Positions 7,776-16,079 are shown, counted from the first letter of the stretch. The stretch: DNA of 40,140 bases from Natrialba hulunbeirensis JCM 10989 (GCF_000337575.1 NZ_AOIM01000015.1:54794-94933); one strand, 5' to 3'. The notes: a model not told the origin generated them from the letters alone. Translations and numbers: made by a program.

Positions 7776-8384
7776 ATGGGACGTGCGCGACTCTACCCCG
7801 ACGAGCCGTCGGGACCGTTCCCATCGCCGCCGTCGACTATCGAGGACCGCGAGGGCCGGGACATCGAGATTCAGGCACCCGGCGAACTGACGACCGATCT
7901 CGACGCGGTCGTCGAAATGTACGACCGGTTCGACCCCACCGACCGCGCCCAGGGGATTCCACCGACGGGCGAAGACCGGATCCGAAACTGGCTCGAGACG
8001 ATTGCCGAGGAGAGCGTCAACGTGATCGCCCATCACAAGCCGAATGACGACGATATCGATGTCGACAGCGGCGCTGACAGTGGCGGCGACGTCATCGCCC
8101 ACGCAATGCTCGTCCCCGATGCCGACGACCCCGCGGCAATCGAGAACAACAGCGACATCGAGTGGGAACTCGCCATTTTCGTCCTACAGGACTACCAGCA
8201 GGCAGGGATCGGCACCCACCTGCTCAAACACCTACTCGGCCACGCCAGCGACGTCGGTATCGAACGCGTCTGGCTCACCGTCGAACGCTGGAACAATCCC
8301 GCCATCGCACTCTACGAACGCGTCGGCTTCGAAGCCTCCGGCACCGAGAGCTTCGAACAGGAGATGTCGATCCGACTCGAGTAG
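7776..8384 (+). CDS. GNAT-family N-acetyltransferase
   Basis: A 202-residue acetyltransferase of the GNAT fold, which moves an acetyl group from acetyl-CoA to an amine. The acetyl-CoA pyrophosphate-binding motif A is visible as QQAGIGTHLLKHLLGHA (about 141-157) after the IFVLQDYQ strand, and the C-terminal ERWNNPAIALYERVGFEASG (about 170-189) is the standard motif B region. An acidic Asp-rich insertion lies at about 90-105. It starts two bases after the UspA stop, so it probably acts with or is co-regulated with that stress protein. The substrate cannot be told from sequence. Confidence 0.85.
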   Translation: MGRARLYPDEPSGPFPSPPSTIEDREGRDIEIQAPGELTTDLDAVVEMYDRFDPTDRAQGIPPTGEDRIRNWLETIAEESVNVIAHHKPNDDDIDVDSGADSGGDVIAHAMLVPDADDPAAIENNSDIEWELAIFVLQDYQQAGIGTHLLKHLLGHASDVGIERVWLTVERWNNPAIALYERVGFEASGTESFEQEMSIRLE

Positions 8385-8421
8385 CCCGTCCTGACACCGG
8401 ACCTCATTTTGGCCGCGCCAC

Positions 8422-8889
8422 TCAGACAGACAGCACCGGCTGACTCGCATAGGACAGCACGTACTCGGCGACCTTCTCGAGTACCTCCGCCGACGCGGCG
8501 TCGGTAACGGGCTCGCGCGGGAGGACGATGAAGTCGGCATCGACGTCGTCTGCGGTGTCGAGGACGACGTTGCCGGGGTGGCGCGTCTTGCGGGTCTGGG
8601 AGAAGCCGTCGTCGATGGAGGTCGACAGCGCGACGCCTCGTTGGTCGGCGATCCGACCCACGTCTTCGAGGAAGCCCTGGGAGTTCTCGGCGACGGCGGC
8701 TTCGTCGACGGTGCCGGCGTCCATCCCGCGGACGACGCCGTGGCCGAGCACGTAGAGGACGTGGACCGACGCGTCATAGCGGTCTGCGATCGCGACGGCG
8801 TACTCGACGGCGGTCGCGGACTCATCGCTTCCGTCGACGGGGGCGAGAACGGTATCGATGGTCACCGGCTCGCTGTCGTCCATGGACAT
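8422..8889 (-). CDS. Universal stress protein (UspA family), degenerate nucleotide site
   Basis: A 155-residue UspA-domain protein with the opening VLAPVDGSDESATAVEYAVAIADRYDA and the VLYVLG strand typical of the fold. The C-terminal region lacks the GxxGx9G(S/T) ATP-binding motif, reading instead FIVLPREPVTDAASAEVLEKVAEYVL, so this paralogue is probably of the non-ATP-binding kind. It is convergent with the GNAT gene, only 37 bp apart. Start ATG 8889; a second ATG two codons on (8883) is equally possible. Confidence 0.82.
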   Translation of the reverse strand: MSMDDSEPVTIDTVLAPVDGSDESATAVEYAVAIADRYDASVHVLYVLGHGVVRGMDAGTVDEAAVAENSQGFLEDVGRIADQRGVALSTSIDDGFSQTRKTRHPGNVVLDTADDVDADFIVLPREPVTDAASAEVLEKVAEYVLSYASQPVLSV

Positions 8890-9147
8890 ATGGAGAGGAT
8901 GTGCGCGCAGTCGGCAAAAAGCCTCGGACCAGAACCGGTGTCGGAGGCAGTGATGGCTGCAGCACCCACTGGCAGGACAGTTCCCAGAGCCAGACGATCT
9001 CGTTTCGAACCGTGTCCAATTGAGAAACAGTTACAGCAGTTGGGACGCCAGCATAGAGACACACCGACGCACGGTCCCACATCGAGTCATCGATTCGGCC
9101 CGCTGCTGGTCTGACTCGAGTACGGACGTGCACGGCGAGTGATCACA

Positions 9148-9705
9148 ATGAGCGACGACATGGGACGCGACACAGCCGACCTCGACGAAAAGGACATTCA
9201 AATTCTCAAAGCGGTCGCCGCGAAGGGCGTCACCAGCCCCGACAAGATCCATCAGGAGACCGGCATCCCCAAATCCACGGTCCACTACCGCCTGGATCAG
9301 CTACAGGACGCGGGGGTACTCGAGAACGACCGCTACGACATGAACCTCGAGAAACTGGGGCTATCGATTACCCTCATCTCGGAGGTTTGGGCGGAGTTCG
9401 ACGAGGGGTATCACCAGACGGTGGGCGAGAAGCTCACCGCGATTGAGGGCGTCAATCAGGTGCACTTCACGATGGGCGAGACCGATTTCGTCGTTATCGC
9501 ACACGTGCCGAACCGGCAGATGGTCGAATCGCTGGTTGCGGACTACGAGTCGATCGACGAGATTCGGCGCACGAGTTCGAAGTTCGTCATCACGACGCTC
9601 AAGGACGAGCCGTTGCCGGTCAACGATTTCGAGTACGAGACGCTCGTTCACGCGTTGACGGATGCTGAGGTTGCGGTCGAGGGTCAGGACGTGGACGAGG
9701 ACTGA
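9148..9705 (+). CDS. Lrp/AsnC-family transcriptional regulator
   Basis: A 185-residue regulator. Residues about 10-60 form the AsnC-type winged helix-turn-helix (LDEKDIQILKAVAAKG ... IPKSTVHYRLDQLQDAGVLENDRY), and residues about 65-150 the RAM ligand-binding/dimerisation domain (VHFTMGETDFVVIAHV). The family binds DNA as dimers or octamers and often senses amino acids. The C-terminal 25 residues are acidic. The ATG at 9148 is preferred to a GTG at 9139. It lies between two UspA genes and could control one of them; no clear operator is visible. Confidence 0.87.
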   Translation: MSDDMGRDTADLDEKDIQILKAVAAKGVTSPDKIHQETGIPKSTVHYRLDQLQDAGVLENDRYDMNLEKLGLSITLISEVWAEFDEGYHQTVGEKLTAIEGVNQVHFTMGETDFVVIAHVPNRQMVESLVADYESIDEIRRTSSKFVITTLKDEPLPVNDFEYETLVHALTDAEVAVEGQDVDED

Positions 9706-9813
9706 GACGGAGACGGGCACAAACACGAACACGAACACAGAGACGGCCAACTGACTCCCATCGACGGCCATCCGCCGTGAGGGTTTATAGCGACGGCCAC
9801 CCAATCGTCGCCC

Positions 9814-10275
9814 ATGTTCGACACGGTCGTCGTCGCCACGGACGGCTCCGACAGCGTCACCCGCGCCATCGACGTCGCACTCGACCTGGCCGACCGATTC
9901 GACGCCGAGGTCCACGCCCTCTCGGTCGTCGACGCCAGCGAGGTCGACGCCTCACCCCAACAGCTCCGCGAGGAACTGCGCACCGCACTCGAGACGACCG
10001 CCGACGCCGCGCTCGCCACCGTCGAGGATCGGACAGACAACGAGATTACGACTGCGGCGCGCGAGGGGCGTCCCGCGGCCGAAATCTGTGAGTACGCTCG
10101 CGAGGTCGACGCCGACCTCGTCGCGACCGGTACCCGCGGCCGCCACGGCGAGAACCGCCTGCTGCTCGGCAGTGTCGCCGAGCGTATCGTCCGCACCTCG
10201 CCCGTGCCGGTGCTGACTGTGCGCCAACTCGAGTCGATAGCTGAGAGCGGAGACGATGCGGCTGCCGTGGCCTAA
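9814..10275 (+). CDS. Universal stress protein (UspA family)
   Basis: A 153-residue UspA protein with the most canonical nucleotide site of the three in this region: GTRGRHGENRLLLGS near residues 106-120 matches GxxGx9G(S/T), followed by VAERIVRTSPVPVLTVR. The N-terminus MFDTVVVATDGSDSVTRAIDVAL is the standard first strand and helix. ATP binding and dimerisation are expected. It sits about 110 bp after the Lrp-type gene, separated by a short ACGAAC microsatellite (about 9725-9740). Confidence 0.9.
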   Translation: MFDTVVVATDGSDSVTRAIDVALDLADRFDAEVHALSVVDASEVDASPQQLREELRTALETTADAALATVEDRTDNEITTAAREGRPAAEICEYAREVDADLVATGTRGRHGENRLLLGSVAERIVRTSPVPVLTVRQLESIAESGDDAAAVA

Positions 10276-10426
10276 CAGCGGTTAGTAACATATATTGGTA
10301 TCTGAAATTATCTAGAAGTGAATCAGGTAGCCGATCACTGTACGTTCCAACCTTTTGCTCTGCGCTCCCTCGCTTCGCTCGGTCGCTCGGAAAAACGTCG
10401 ATAAAAAGCACTGTGTCACCCCCTCA

Positions 10427-10445
10427 GCCGCGCCGATGGCGCGGC
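10427..10445. repeat. Perfect GC-rich hairpin (8-bp stem, 3-nt loop)
   Basis: GCCGCGCC, loop GAT, GGCGCGGC, flanked by CCCTC on the left and GAGGG on the right that could extend the pairing. It lies in a non-coding 277-bp stretch between a UspA gene and the IS remnant, beside two CTCGCTTCGCTCGGTC-type segments common in haloarchaeal intergenic and mobile DNA. It could be a terminator or the foldback end of a decayed element. Confidence 0.6.
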
Positions 10446-10552
10446 TTCGAGGGATTCCTTGGCCCGCTCGCTCACTCCGTTCGCTCGCGGTGAGTGCACA
10501 CTTCTCCGCCTGTACTGACCGCGAGTTTCACGACTCACTCTGAACAAAACGA

Positions 10553-11017
10553 CTCTGGTGAATCGCATGACTGCGTAGACTTCGACCGGTAGAACTAGAG
10601 AGTTGAAGCGGGAGGCGAACCATTAGGTCACGCTGCGATGGACGCGACGTTTTCGACCGCGAAAACGTCAGCAAACACTACTGCCGTCGGACGGATTATC
10701 GCGTCCAGACGCTCAAAACAACCGCACTCGTCGATACAGCGTCATAGGCTATCCTCGACGTTCACTGCACGACCGAGAAACGTCACGATACGCAGATCGG
10801 CTGGCAACTCGCCCGCCATAACGCGGGCGAGTTGCACAGCCTCGCTGCGGACAAAGGCTACGACTAGAAGCACTTACGTGAAAAATAGAGGGAAGAGGGC
10901 GTGACATCGCTGATCAAGCATCGGGAGTTCCGTGAAATTGTCCTGATGTGTGTTGTCTACAACATCAAGCATGCCATCAGACAATGAAATCAATCGCCGT
11001 ATGGAGATTCACCACAG
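10553..11017 (+). mobile_element. Internally deleted IS5-type element remnant
   Basis: The left end CTCTGGTGAATCGCAT (10553-10568) and the reverse complement of the right end (11001-11017), CTGTGGTGAATCTCCAT, match over the first 12 bases at all but one position and so look like terminal inverted repeats. Between them lies a broken transposase. At 465 bp the element is much shorter than an intact IS5-family copy, which shows internal deletion. No convincing target-site duplication was identified. Confidence 0.7.
10605..10987 (+). pseudogene. IS5-family transposase pseudogene
   Basis: In one frame from about 10650 the translation reads FDRENVSKHYCRRTDYRV, then RVQTLKTTALVDT and DVHCTTEKRHDTQIGWQLAR, then LAADKGYD, the recognisable core of haloarchaeal IS5-group DDE transposases. 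It is interrupted by TAG stops at 10745, 10865 and 10886. A one-base loss in the T run at about 10650 shifts the frame from upstream HAAMDATF. The expected segment between KHREF and the C-terminal FREIVLMCVVYNIKHAIRQ is missing, so a large deletion removed the last catalytic region. The N-terminus is also absent. It cannot make an active enzyme. Confidence 0.82.
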
Positions 11018-11054
11018 CCAACGAGAGGTAACAAATTCGTCGATTTCACCTATC

Positions 11055-11507
11055 TCAGCGAACAGCGAGCAGTACCAGACCTACAACGGCGAGGAACAGA
11101 ACCACAAACACTAGACGCCAGCGGCCAACGGATGCGTGGTTTGCGGCACCGTGTTGGCGAAGTTCGTATGCGATCCAGGTTCCGACGACGATGGGAATCG
11201 CCCCGATGAACGCGAGAATCAGGACGACGAAATCGAGTCCGAACAGCGACGAGCCGACGATCCAGCCGGTTGCCAATCCCAGTAATCCTCCACCGAGCAG
11301 TGAGGCCGTAGTGATTGCCCGCGACAGGCCCAGTCCCGCGGTGGCAAGCGCCAGCGCGACGAGCCAGACCGCCACCAGCAGGTCGCCGAAACCCCGAAGC
11401 GGAGCAGCCGTCAGCGCGAACAACGACAACCCGGGAGCTATCGCACCGAAGAGGAAGGCTTCGCCGAAGGTGTACAGATCCGGCCTGTCGTCTTGTTCGT
11501 GTGTCAT
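11055..11507 (-). CDS. Multi-pass membrane protein of unknown function
   Basis: A 150-residue protein with about five hydrophobic helices: AFLFGAIAPGLSLFALTAA, LLVAVWLVALALATAGLGL, ASLLGGGLLGLATGWIVG, FVVLILAFIGAIPIVVGTW and LVFVVLFLAVVGLVLLAV. I see no catalytic motif. The ATG at 11507 (MTHEQDD) is preferred over 11591 because the added segment is AT-rich and would encode an unlikely leader. The AT-rich stretch 11515-11570 probably holds its promoter. It lies between the IS remnant and the Tat-exported gene. Confidence 0.7.
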   Translation of the reverse strand: MTHEQDDRPDLYTFGEAFLFGAIAPGLSLFALTAAPLRGFGDLLVAVWLVALALATAGLGLSRAITTASLLGGGLLGLATGWIVGSSLFGLDFVVLILAFIGAIPIVVGTWIAYELRQHGAANHASVGRWRLVFVVLFLAVVGLVLLAVR

Positions 11508-11741
11508 TTGTACACGGGTTGGTATGAATGAATATGATCTTTGTGTTATTATATTGCGTAGCTGTAAAAAGAAGGGGATGTTGTCGGACACTAGAACGTC
11601 CTCACGGCTAGATGGTCACGTACTCGAGTCAATCGAGGAGGTCGATCACCCGACGCTGTCTGTCGGATTAATCGGTGAGTACGCACGGAACGGCACGTCG
11701 TAGCCGAAGGCGCACGTTCGTTGCGACCGTCCGAGCGCAGC

Positions 11742-12665
11742 TCAGTAGTCGTCGAAGATATGGCTGACCCGGTTGTTGTGATCCAGCCCGACGTCGACAG
11801 TGGCTTCGTAGTGATCCGCAACGCCAGGAACGTCCTCCATAAACCGGTGTTCCGCATCAAGATACGACTGTGCGACGTGACCTAACCCGTCGCCGTGGAC
11901 CACCGCGCTATCTTCGTGTGCGGCGACGAGGACCCGTCCGTTGTCGTAGTTCCAGAGGCGGCCGTGCCACCTCCCCGCGAATCCCAACGGTCCCGAGGCG
12001 ACGGATGCTTCGTGCTGGGTGAAGTCGCCGTCGACCAGTAGATAACGGGCCGCGTCGGCTACGGTCGTCGTCCAGGCGGGATTTCGCCCCGACTTACACT
12101 CGTCTCTGATGTGACTGTCGAGGTCGTCCGCGTCACCGAACGAGATCAGGTTGATCGGACCGCTCTGTTCCCACAGCCCTTCGTCAGTGTTTCGAAAGTA
12201 GTACTTCGGAACTCCGTCCGGGTACGAAACGGTCGCCTGTGTACTCACGTCTGAACCGGTCGTCTCCGCGTCCTGAACCGGAATCCACTCCTCGGTCTTT
12301 CCCACGTACGAATCCCACGGTTTTCGCTCTACTTTCGTCGACTGCCGTTCCGGAAGCTCGTCTTCTTCTGGGTGAGTGCGTTCCTTGACTTCCGTCTGGT
12401 GGATCGCACCGATCCCGTACCGCCTGTTGAGTTCGGGGCTCTGTTTCGTGATTTCGTAAATTACTTCGTCGGGTTCGATCGTACGACGAATAATCTGCTG
12501 TCCCGTGACTCGGATATCCTCGCGGTCGACAGTGTCGTCCGCTCTAGCGCTACCGATGGTACCTACACCGGCGAGTGACACTACTGCTGTCAGCCCACCG
12601 ATGAACGATCGACGGGACGTGCTACGGATTCGGTCCGGACACCGATTCTTGGATTTTTTATCCAT
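11742..12665 (-). CDS. Tat-exported protein of unknown function
   Basis: A 307-residue protein with a twin-arginine signal peptide near residues 16-45 (SRRSFIGGLTAVVSLAGVG, cleavage probably after SARA). The mature part is about 260 residues, rich in Asp, Glu, Tyr and Trp, with one Cys in a short DECKSG segment and several His residues in the C-terminal half (VAAHEDSAVVHGDGLGHV, HNNRVSHIF). I do not recognise a family. The ATG at 12665 is preferred to the TTG one codon earlier because a TATA element lies 26-27 nt upstream. It is divergent from the cysteine-rich precursor gene at 12897, and shared export by Tat suggests the two may work together. Confidence 0.8.
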   Translation of the reverse strand: MDKKSKNRCPDRIRSTSRRSFIGGLTAVVSLAGVGTIGSARADDTVDREDIRVTGQQIIRRTIEPDEVIYEITKQSPELNRRYGIGAIHQTEVKERTHPEEDELPERQSTKVERKPWDSYVGKTEEWIPVQDAETTGSDVSTQATVSYPDGVPKYYFRNTDEGLWEQSGPINLISFGDADDLDSHIRDECKSGRNPAWTTTVADAARYLLVDGDFTQHEASVASGPLGFAGRWHGRLWNYDNGRVLVAAHEDSAVVHGDGLGHVAQSYLDAEHRFMEDVPGVADHYEATVDVGLDHNNRVSHIFDDY

Positions 12666-12688
12666 CAACCCTATTTACAAATACATAA

Positions 12689-12694
12689 TATAAA
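12689..12694 (-). promoter_or_regulatory. TATA element of the Tat-exported gene
   Basis: On the minus strand TTTATA is centred about 26 nt before the ATG at 12665, inside an AT-rich island (12660-12710) that stands out from the GC-rich surroundings. This fits a leaderless transcript. Confidence 0.6.
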
Positions 12695-12866
12695 TAATTT
12701 CCTAATATTGGGTTGCACTAATTCGAGTGATCGAGAAATATAGAACAGTGGCGCTACCCCCACTCTAGTCCACTTCATCCACGAGGCCGTAACCCGAAAC
12801 GGGAGCGAGACGAACGCTGAGAAGTAGTTGCATACCAACGACTAATTTATATTAGTGATTCGAAGG

Positions 12867-12872
12867 TTATAA
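12867..12872 (+). promoter_or_regulatory. TATA element of the cysteine-rich precursor gene
   Basis: TTATAA centred 27 nt upstream of the ATG at 12897, in an AT-rich stretch (12841-12896). The distance suits a leaderless mRNA starting at the start codon. Confidence 0.6.
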
Positions 12873-12896
12873 CTGCAATAAGTTAATATACAAATT

Positions 12897-13631
12897 ATGG
12901 ATGAACAAAGTGGAAGTAGTGAACCGACTGGGCGTACGCTCAGCCGCAGGACTGTACTCAAAACGATGACGACCTCTACAGCTGTTCTCGGAACGAGTAC
13001 GGCCGCTGTCGTAGCGGAGTCCGACCGGGACCAGACAGGTACCGGCAACGACGCGGCTGCCGTCGGACGGTACCGTGACGCCGAACGCTTCGCCGAGGCG
13101 CTCGAGTCGGAACGGAAGTTCCTGCAACTGCTCGTTGAGGAGGGTGTGCTCGAACACGCCGGAGACGAGTTGCTCGACGGCGACGTATCGCCGGCCCCCG
13201 CCGGAGCGGTCGACGGAGAGCTCGTCGGCACCGTCGACACGCGAGACGGCCCGGTCGTACAACTGAACGTGATCAAAGAAATCGACGACGGCGCGGTCAA
13301 CGTTGTCATCTATCCTGAATCCGACCGCACAGCTTACGCCACGGTTACGCGCGTACGCGACGACACAATAGCTATCTACCGCCGCGAGAGAGGAGCTCCT
13401 GATGGCGCTCTTGAGGTGCTCATCGACGATTACGGTCTCGACGATGAAACAGTCTCAACCCAGGACTGGCCGAACTTCTGTGACTCGTGTCCGGACGATG
13501 ATCGGTGCTGTGAGTGTCGTAAAACGTGTGTCAATGATTGCTGTCAGTCGAGTTGTACTCCCGTCTATGAGTATCGCTGTTTCTGTGGAATTCGGTGCCA
13601 CGATCCGAGGTGCTGGTCAGACTGTTACTGA
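12897..13631 (+). CDS. Tat-exported precursor with 14-cysteine C-terminal peptide (halocin-like candidate)
   Basis: A 244-residue protein in three parts. Residues about 14-42 are a Tat signal (LSRRTVLKTMTTSTAVLG). Residues about 55-185 are a soluble helical then beta-rich domain with no cysteine. The last about 54 residues, from FCDSCPDDDRCCEC to CWSDCY, hold 14 cysteines in paired and CC patterns. The architecture (Tat leader, immunity-like middle domain, compact Cys-rich C-terminal peptide) is that of halocin C8, whose precursor is cleaved outside the cell to give a 10-Cys peptide antibiotic while the rest gives immunity. The cysteine spacing here is different from halocin C8, so it would be a separate type. 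A metal-binding secreted protein is the main alternative. It sits in an AT-rich accessory island divergent from another Tat protein. Confidence 0.75.
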   Translation: MDEQSGSSEPTGRTLSRRTVLKTMTTSTAVLGTSTAAVVAESDRDQTGTGNDAAAVGRYRDAERFAEALESERKFLQLLVEEGVLEHAGDELLDGDVSPAPAGAVDGELVGTVDTRDGPVVQLNVIKEIDDGAVNVVIYPESDRTAYATVTRVRDDTIAIYRRERGAPDGALEVLIDDYGLDDETVSTQDWPNFCDSCPDDDRCCECRKTCVNDCCQSSCTPVYEYRCFCGIRCHDPRCWSDCY

Positions 13632-13936
13632 AACGGTCGATCGTACGGATCTACCGGAGACAAAAATTTCTCAAGATACCGATTTTGGCAAAAGATAGAA
13701 TGACAACACCCCGGTAGGTGCTTCAGCAGGTGCAAGTTTGCGTAGGAAGTAAGCACTTTACGGCGCTTAGACACGAAGTTCATAATTTAATAATTAACAA
13801 ATCCCAAGAATACCGGTAACTGCTTCACCTGTACTTGCCGCGGGTTTCGCCAATAACTCTGAAAGAAGAAATCCCATTACCAACCATAGCCACCCAAGAC
13901 CGGCGGTTACTTCCCGCCCGCTCACCCAGTACCGGT
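13632..13936. other. Non-coding gap after the cysteine-rich precursor gene
   Basis: About 300 bp, AT-richer than its surroundings at 13660-13690 and 13780-13800 (AATTTAATAATTAACAAAT). I see no ORF that can be supported, no RNA gene and no clear inverted repeat. It probably holds the terminator of the upstream gene and the promoter of the DHH-family gene. Confidence 0.5.
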
Positions 13937-15190
13937 ATGTTCGACGAACTCATCGACAGCGGCGAGCTCCCAATCGCTCGCAAGTCTGTCCTCCCGGGCA
14001 CCGGCTTCTTTCTCCCGGACGAACTCGAGGAGGACTTCGAAGACGAACAGACGCAGGCAGCACTCGAGGGCGCGGATGTCGCAGTCATCGCCGACCCCGA
14101 CGCGGACGGTCTCGCCTGCGTCGCACTGATTCGCGAGGCGTACGACGACGTGCAGGCGGTGCCGGAGCCGGACGACGACACGGACATCGAGGACGCCGAG
14201 GGAACCGAAGAAACCGAAGCAATCGCCGCCGGCAACAACGGCGACGACCCACTCGAGGAACCCGAGCCAACACCCCACTCCGTCGCGCTCGTCCCCGCCA
14301 GCCCGCACAACGTCGAGGACGCCCTCGCCCGCGTCGCCGAGTTCGGCGACGACGGCATCGACCTCTTCGTCTGTGACCTCTGTCCCGACCGCTACGAGTA
14401 CGTCGAGGACGAACTCGACGCCGCACTCGACACCGCCGACAGCGTCGCCTGGTACGACCACCACCAGTGGGGCGACGACGTCGCTGATGCGGTTCGCGAT
14501 GCCGGTGCTGAACTCGTCGTCGGCGACTCCGACGAAGAGTGCAGCGCCGATGTTGTCTACCGGTCACTCGAGTACGAGTTCGATTCGATGTACGAGGAGT
14601 TGGCTGCGGTCACCCGGGATCACGACCTCTGGCTGCGCGAGGATCCGCGTAGCGACGATTTAGCGGATTACGCCTACTGGACGGACCCCGCGGAGTACGT
14701 CGAGGTCGTTCGCGAGTACGGCGTCGATCTGCCCGAGTGGGCCGAGGAGTTCATCGCCGAGCGCCGGATCGAGAAGGAGCAGTTGATCGATCAGGCGATC
14801 GGTCGCGCGGAGTTCCGCGAGATCGGCGACTACACGGTGGGGATCACCTACGGTCGGTGTTCGCAGAACGAGGTGGCAGAGGCGATGCGCGAGGACGGTG
14901 CCGATGCCTCGGTGATCGTCAAGCCCGCTGGCTCGGCGTCGATTCGCGGCACGGACGAGTTCGACCGCTGTCACGAGGTCGCGGGGAAGGTAAACGGCGG
15001 CGGGCATCCGAAGGCGGCGGGCTGTAAGCCCGATATCTACAACGACATGCTCGACTACGCGAATCACTGGACTTCCCGCGGTGCGGTGACGAAGCAGGTA
15101 ATTCTCGATGCGTTCCGCGACGTAGTGGAATCCGCAGCCGAGGAAGCTGAAGCCGAAGAAAGCGATACCGACGCAAGCAGCGACGCCTGA
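13937..15190 (+). CDS. DHH/DHHA1-family phosphoesterase
   Basis: A 417-residue DHH-family protein. The N-terminal domain has the DPDADG metal motif (53-58), a second Asp in the FVCDLCP strand (about 147) and the signature DHH (174-176, YDHHQW). The C-terminal DHHA1 domain carries GGGHPKAAG for substrate binding. Family members are RecJ-like nucleases, nanoRNases or cyclic dinucleotide phosphodiesterases that use Mn2+ or Mg2+. The haloarchaeal protein has an acidic insertion (about 77-112) and an Asp/Glu-rich C-terminus. The ATG at 13937 is chosen over 13835 since the extra residues look non-coding. Nanorase-like or RecJ-like activity cannot be separated from sequence alone. Confidence 0.87.
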   Translation: MFDELIDSGELPIARKSVLPGTGFFLPDELEEDFEDEQTQAALEGADVAVIADPDADGLACVALIREAYDDVQAVPEPDDDTDIEDAEGTEETEAIAAGNNGDDPLEEPEPTPHSVALVPASPHNVEDALARVAEFGDDGIDLFVCDLCPDRYEYVEDELDAALDTADSVAWYDHHQWGDDVADAVRDAGAELVVGDSDEECSADVVYRSLEYEFDSMYEELAAVTRDHDLWLREDPRSDDLADYAYWTDPAEYVEVVREYGVDLPEWAEEFIAERRIEKEQLIDQAIGRAEFREIGDYTVGITYGRCSQNEVAEAMREDGADASVIVKPAGSASIRGTDEFDRCHEVAGKVNGGGHPKAAGCKPDIYNDMLDYANHWTSRGAVTKQVILDAFRDVVESAAEEAEAEESDTDASSDA

Positions 15191-15240
15191 GACGGGTTTC
15201 GTTCGATCTGTCGCGCAACTGCGTGAGAACCGCTAAAAGA

Positions 15241-15945
15241 CTACTCCTGGGAGAGCACGTACCGCAACACCAGCTGGAGCACGTGGACGAAGACACCGGC
15301 CACGGCGATATAGACGCCGATCGTCTGCAACGCTGCCGAGGCGTCTCTGTTATCTCTGACCTGCCAGATCTCGTAGCCGAGACGAAGCAGAAAGCCGAGG
15401 AAGATCAGCACGAAGCCGACGAGCAACAGCACTGGCAGGACGAACGAGCCGACGAGGATCACGAGGACGCCGCCGATGAACGAGAAGTTCGCGAACCGCC
15501 CCCAGTGTTCGAACGTCGTACTCCGTGCGTAGACGTAGCCGGAGATCAGCGCGGTCATCACGGCGACGACGACCGCCGTCAGACCCAAAATTTCGACCTG
15601 CAATACCTGTGGCGCCTGCGAGAGGACGCCGGCTCCGAAAATCCCGAACGCGAGTTGCAGAATGAGCATCCCGACGAACGCGATTCCCATATCGCCGCCT
15701 TTGACGCCGCGTTCGGCGACGAGTTCGCCACCCATGATCGCCGCGCCGTAGACGATCACGCCGAGAATCGGTGCAACCCCGAACAGGTAATTGTTGATCT
15801 CCGCGAGCTGTGGAATCTGTGCGAAGGCGTACATCAGGACGACGTTGATCCCCATCAGTATGCTCGCACCGCCGATGACGCGCGCCTCCCGACTCGAGAG
15901 GCCGAAGCCGCGCTCTGTCTCCTGTGGTGTCTCGAAGGAACTCAT
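15241..15945 (-). CDS. Seven-helix membrane protein, uncharacterised
   Basis: A 234-residue integral membrane protein with about seven hydrophobic helices spread over nearly the whole length, for example VIGGASILMGINVVLMYAFA, LFGVAPILGVIVYGAAIMGG, GIAFVGMLILQLAFGIFGAG, TAVVVAVMTALISGYVYA, FIGGVLVILVGSFVLPVLLL and a final IGVYIAVAGVFVHVLQLVL. No catalytic or transport motif is seen. The general size and helix count resemble Bax-inhibitor-1-type proteins, but I cannot confirm that. It is convergent with the DHH gene (51-bp gap). Confidence 0.75.
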   Translation of the reverse strand: MSSFETPQETERGFGLSSREARVIGGASILMGINVVLMYAFAQIPQLAEINNYLFGVAPILGVIVYGAAIMGGELVAERGVKGGDMGIAFVGMLILQLAFGIFGAGVLSQAPQVLQVEILGLTAVVVAVMTALISGYVYARSTTFEHWGRFANFSFIGGVLVILVGSFVLPVLLLVGFVLIFLGFLLRLGYEIWQVRDNRDASAALQTIGVYIAVAGVFVHVLQLVLRYVLSQE

Positions 15946-16079
15946 TGGACGGTGCTACCGCAGCAGGGCTGAAAAGCGTGGTCCTTGCTGTCGGGCGATT
16001 ACGACAGTGACACAACCCCCTGCGTGACCGTCACGACCGAAAGACTGTCGGTAGCGCCACAACAAGTGCCGATATTCGG

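Noticed and set aside
11591-11860. Small minus-strand frame after the Tat gene
   Set aside because: It overlaps the Tat-exported gene in another frame and has no family or promoter support.
13632-13936. RNA gene or riboswitch in the gap
   Set aside because: No stable extended pairing or known motif was seen; composition suggests a promoter region.
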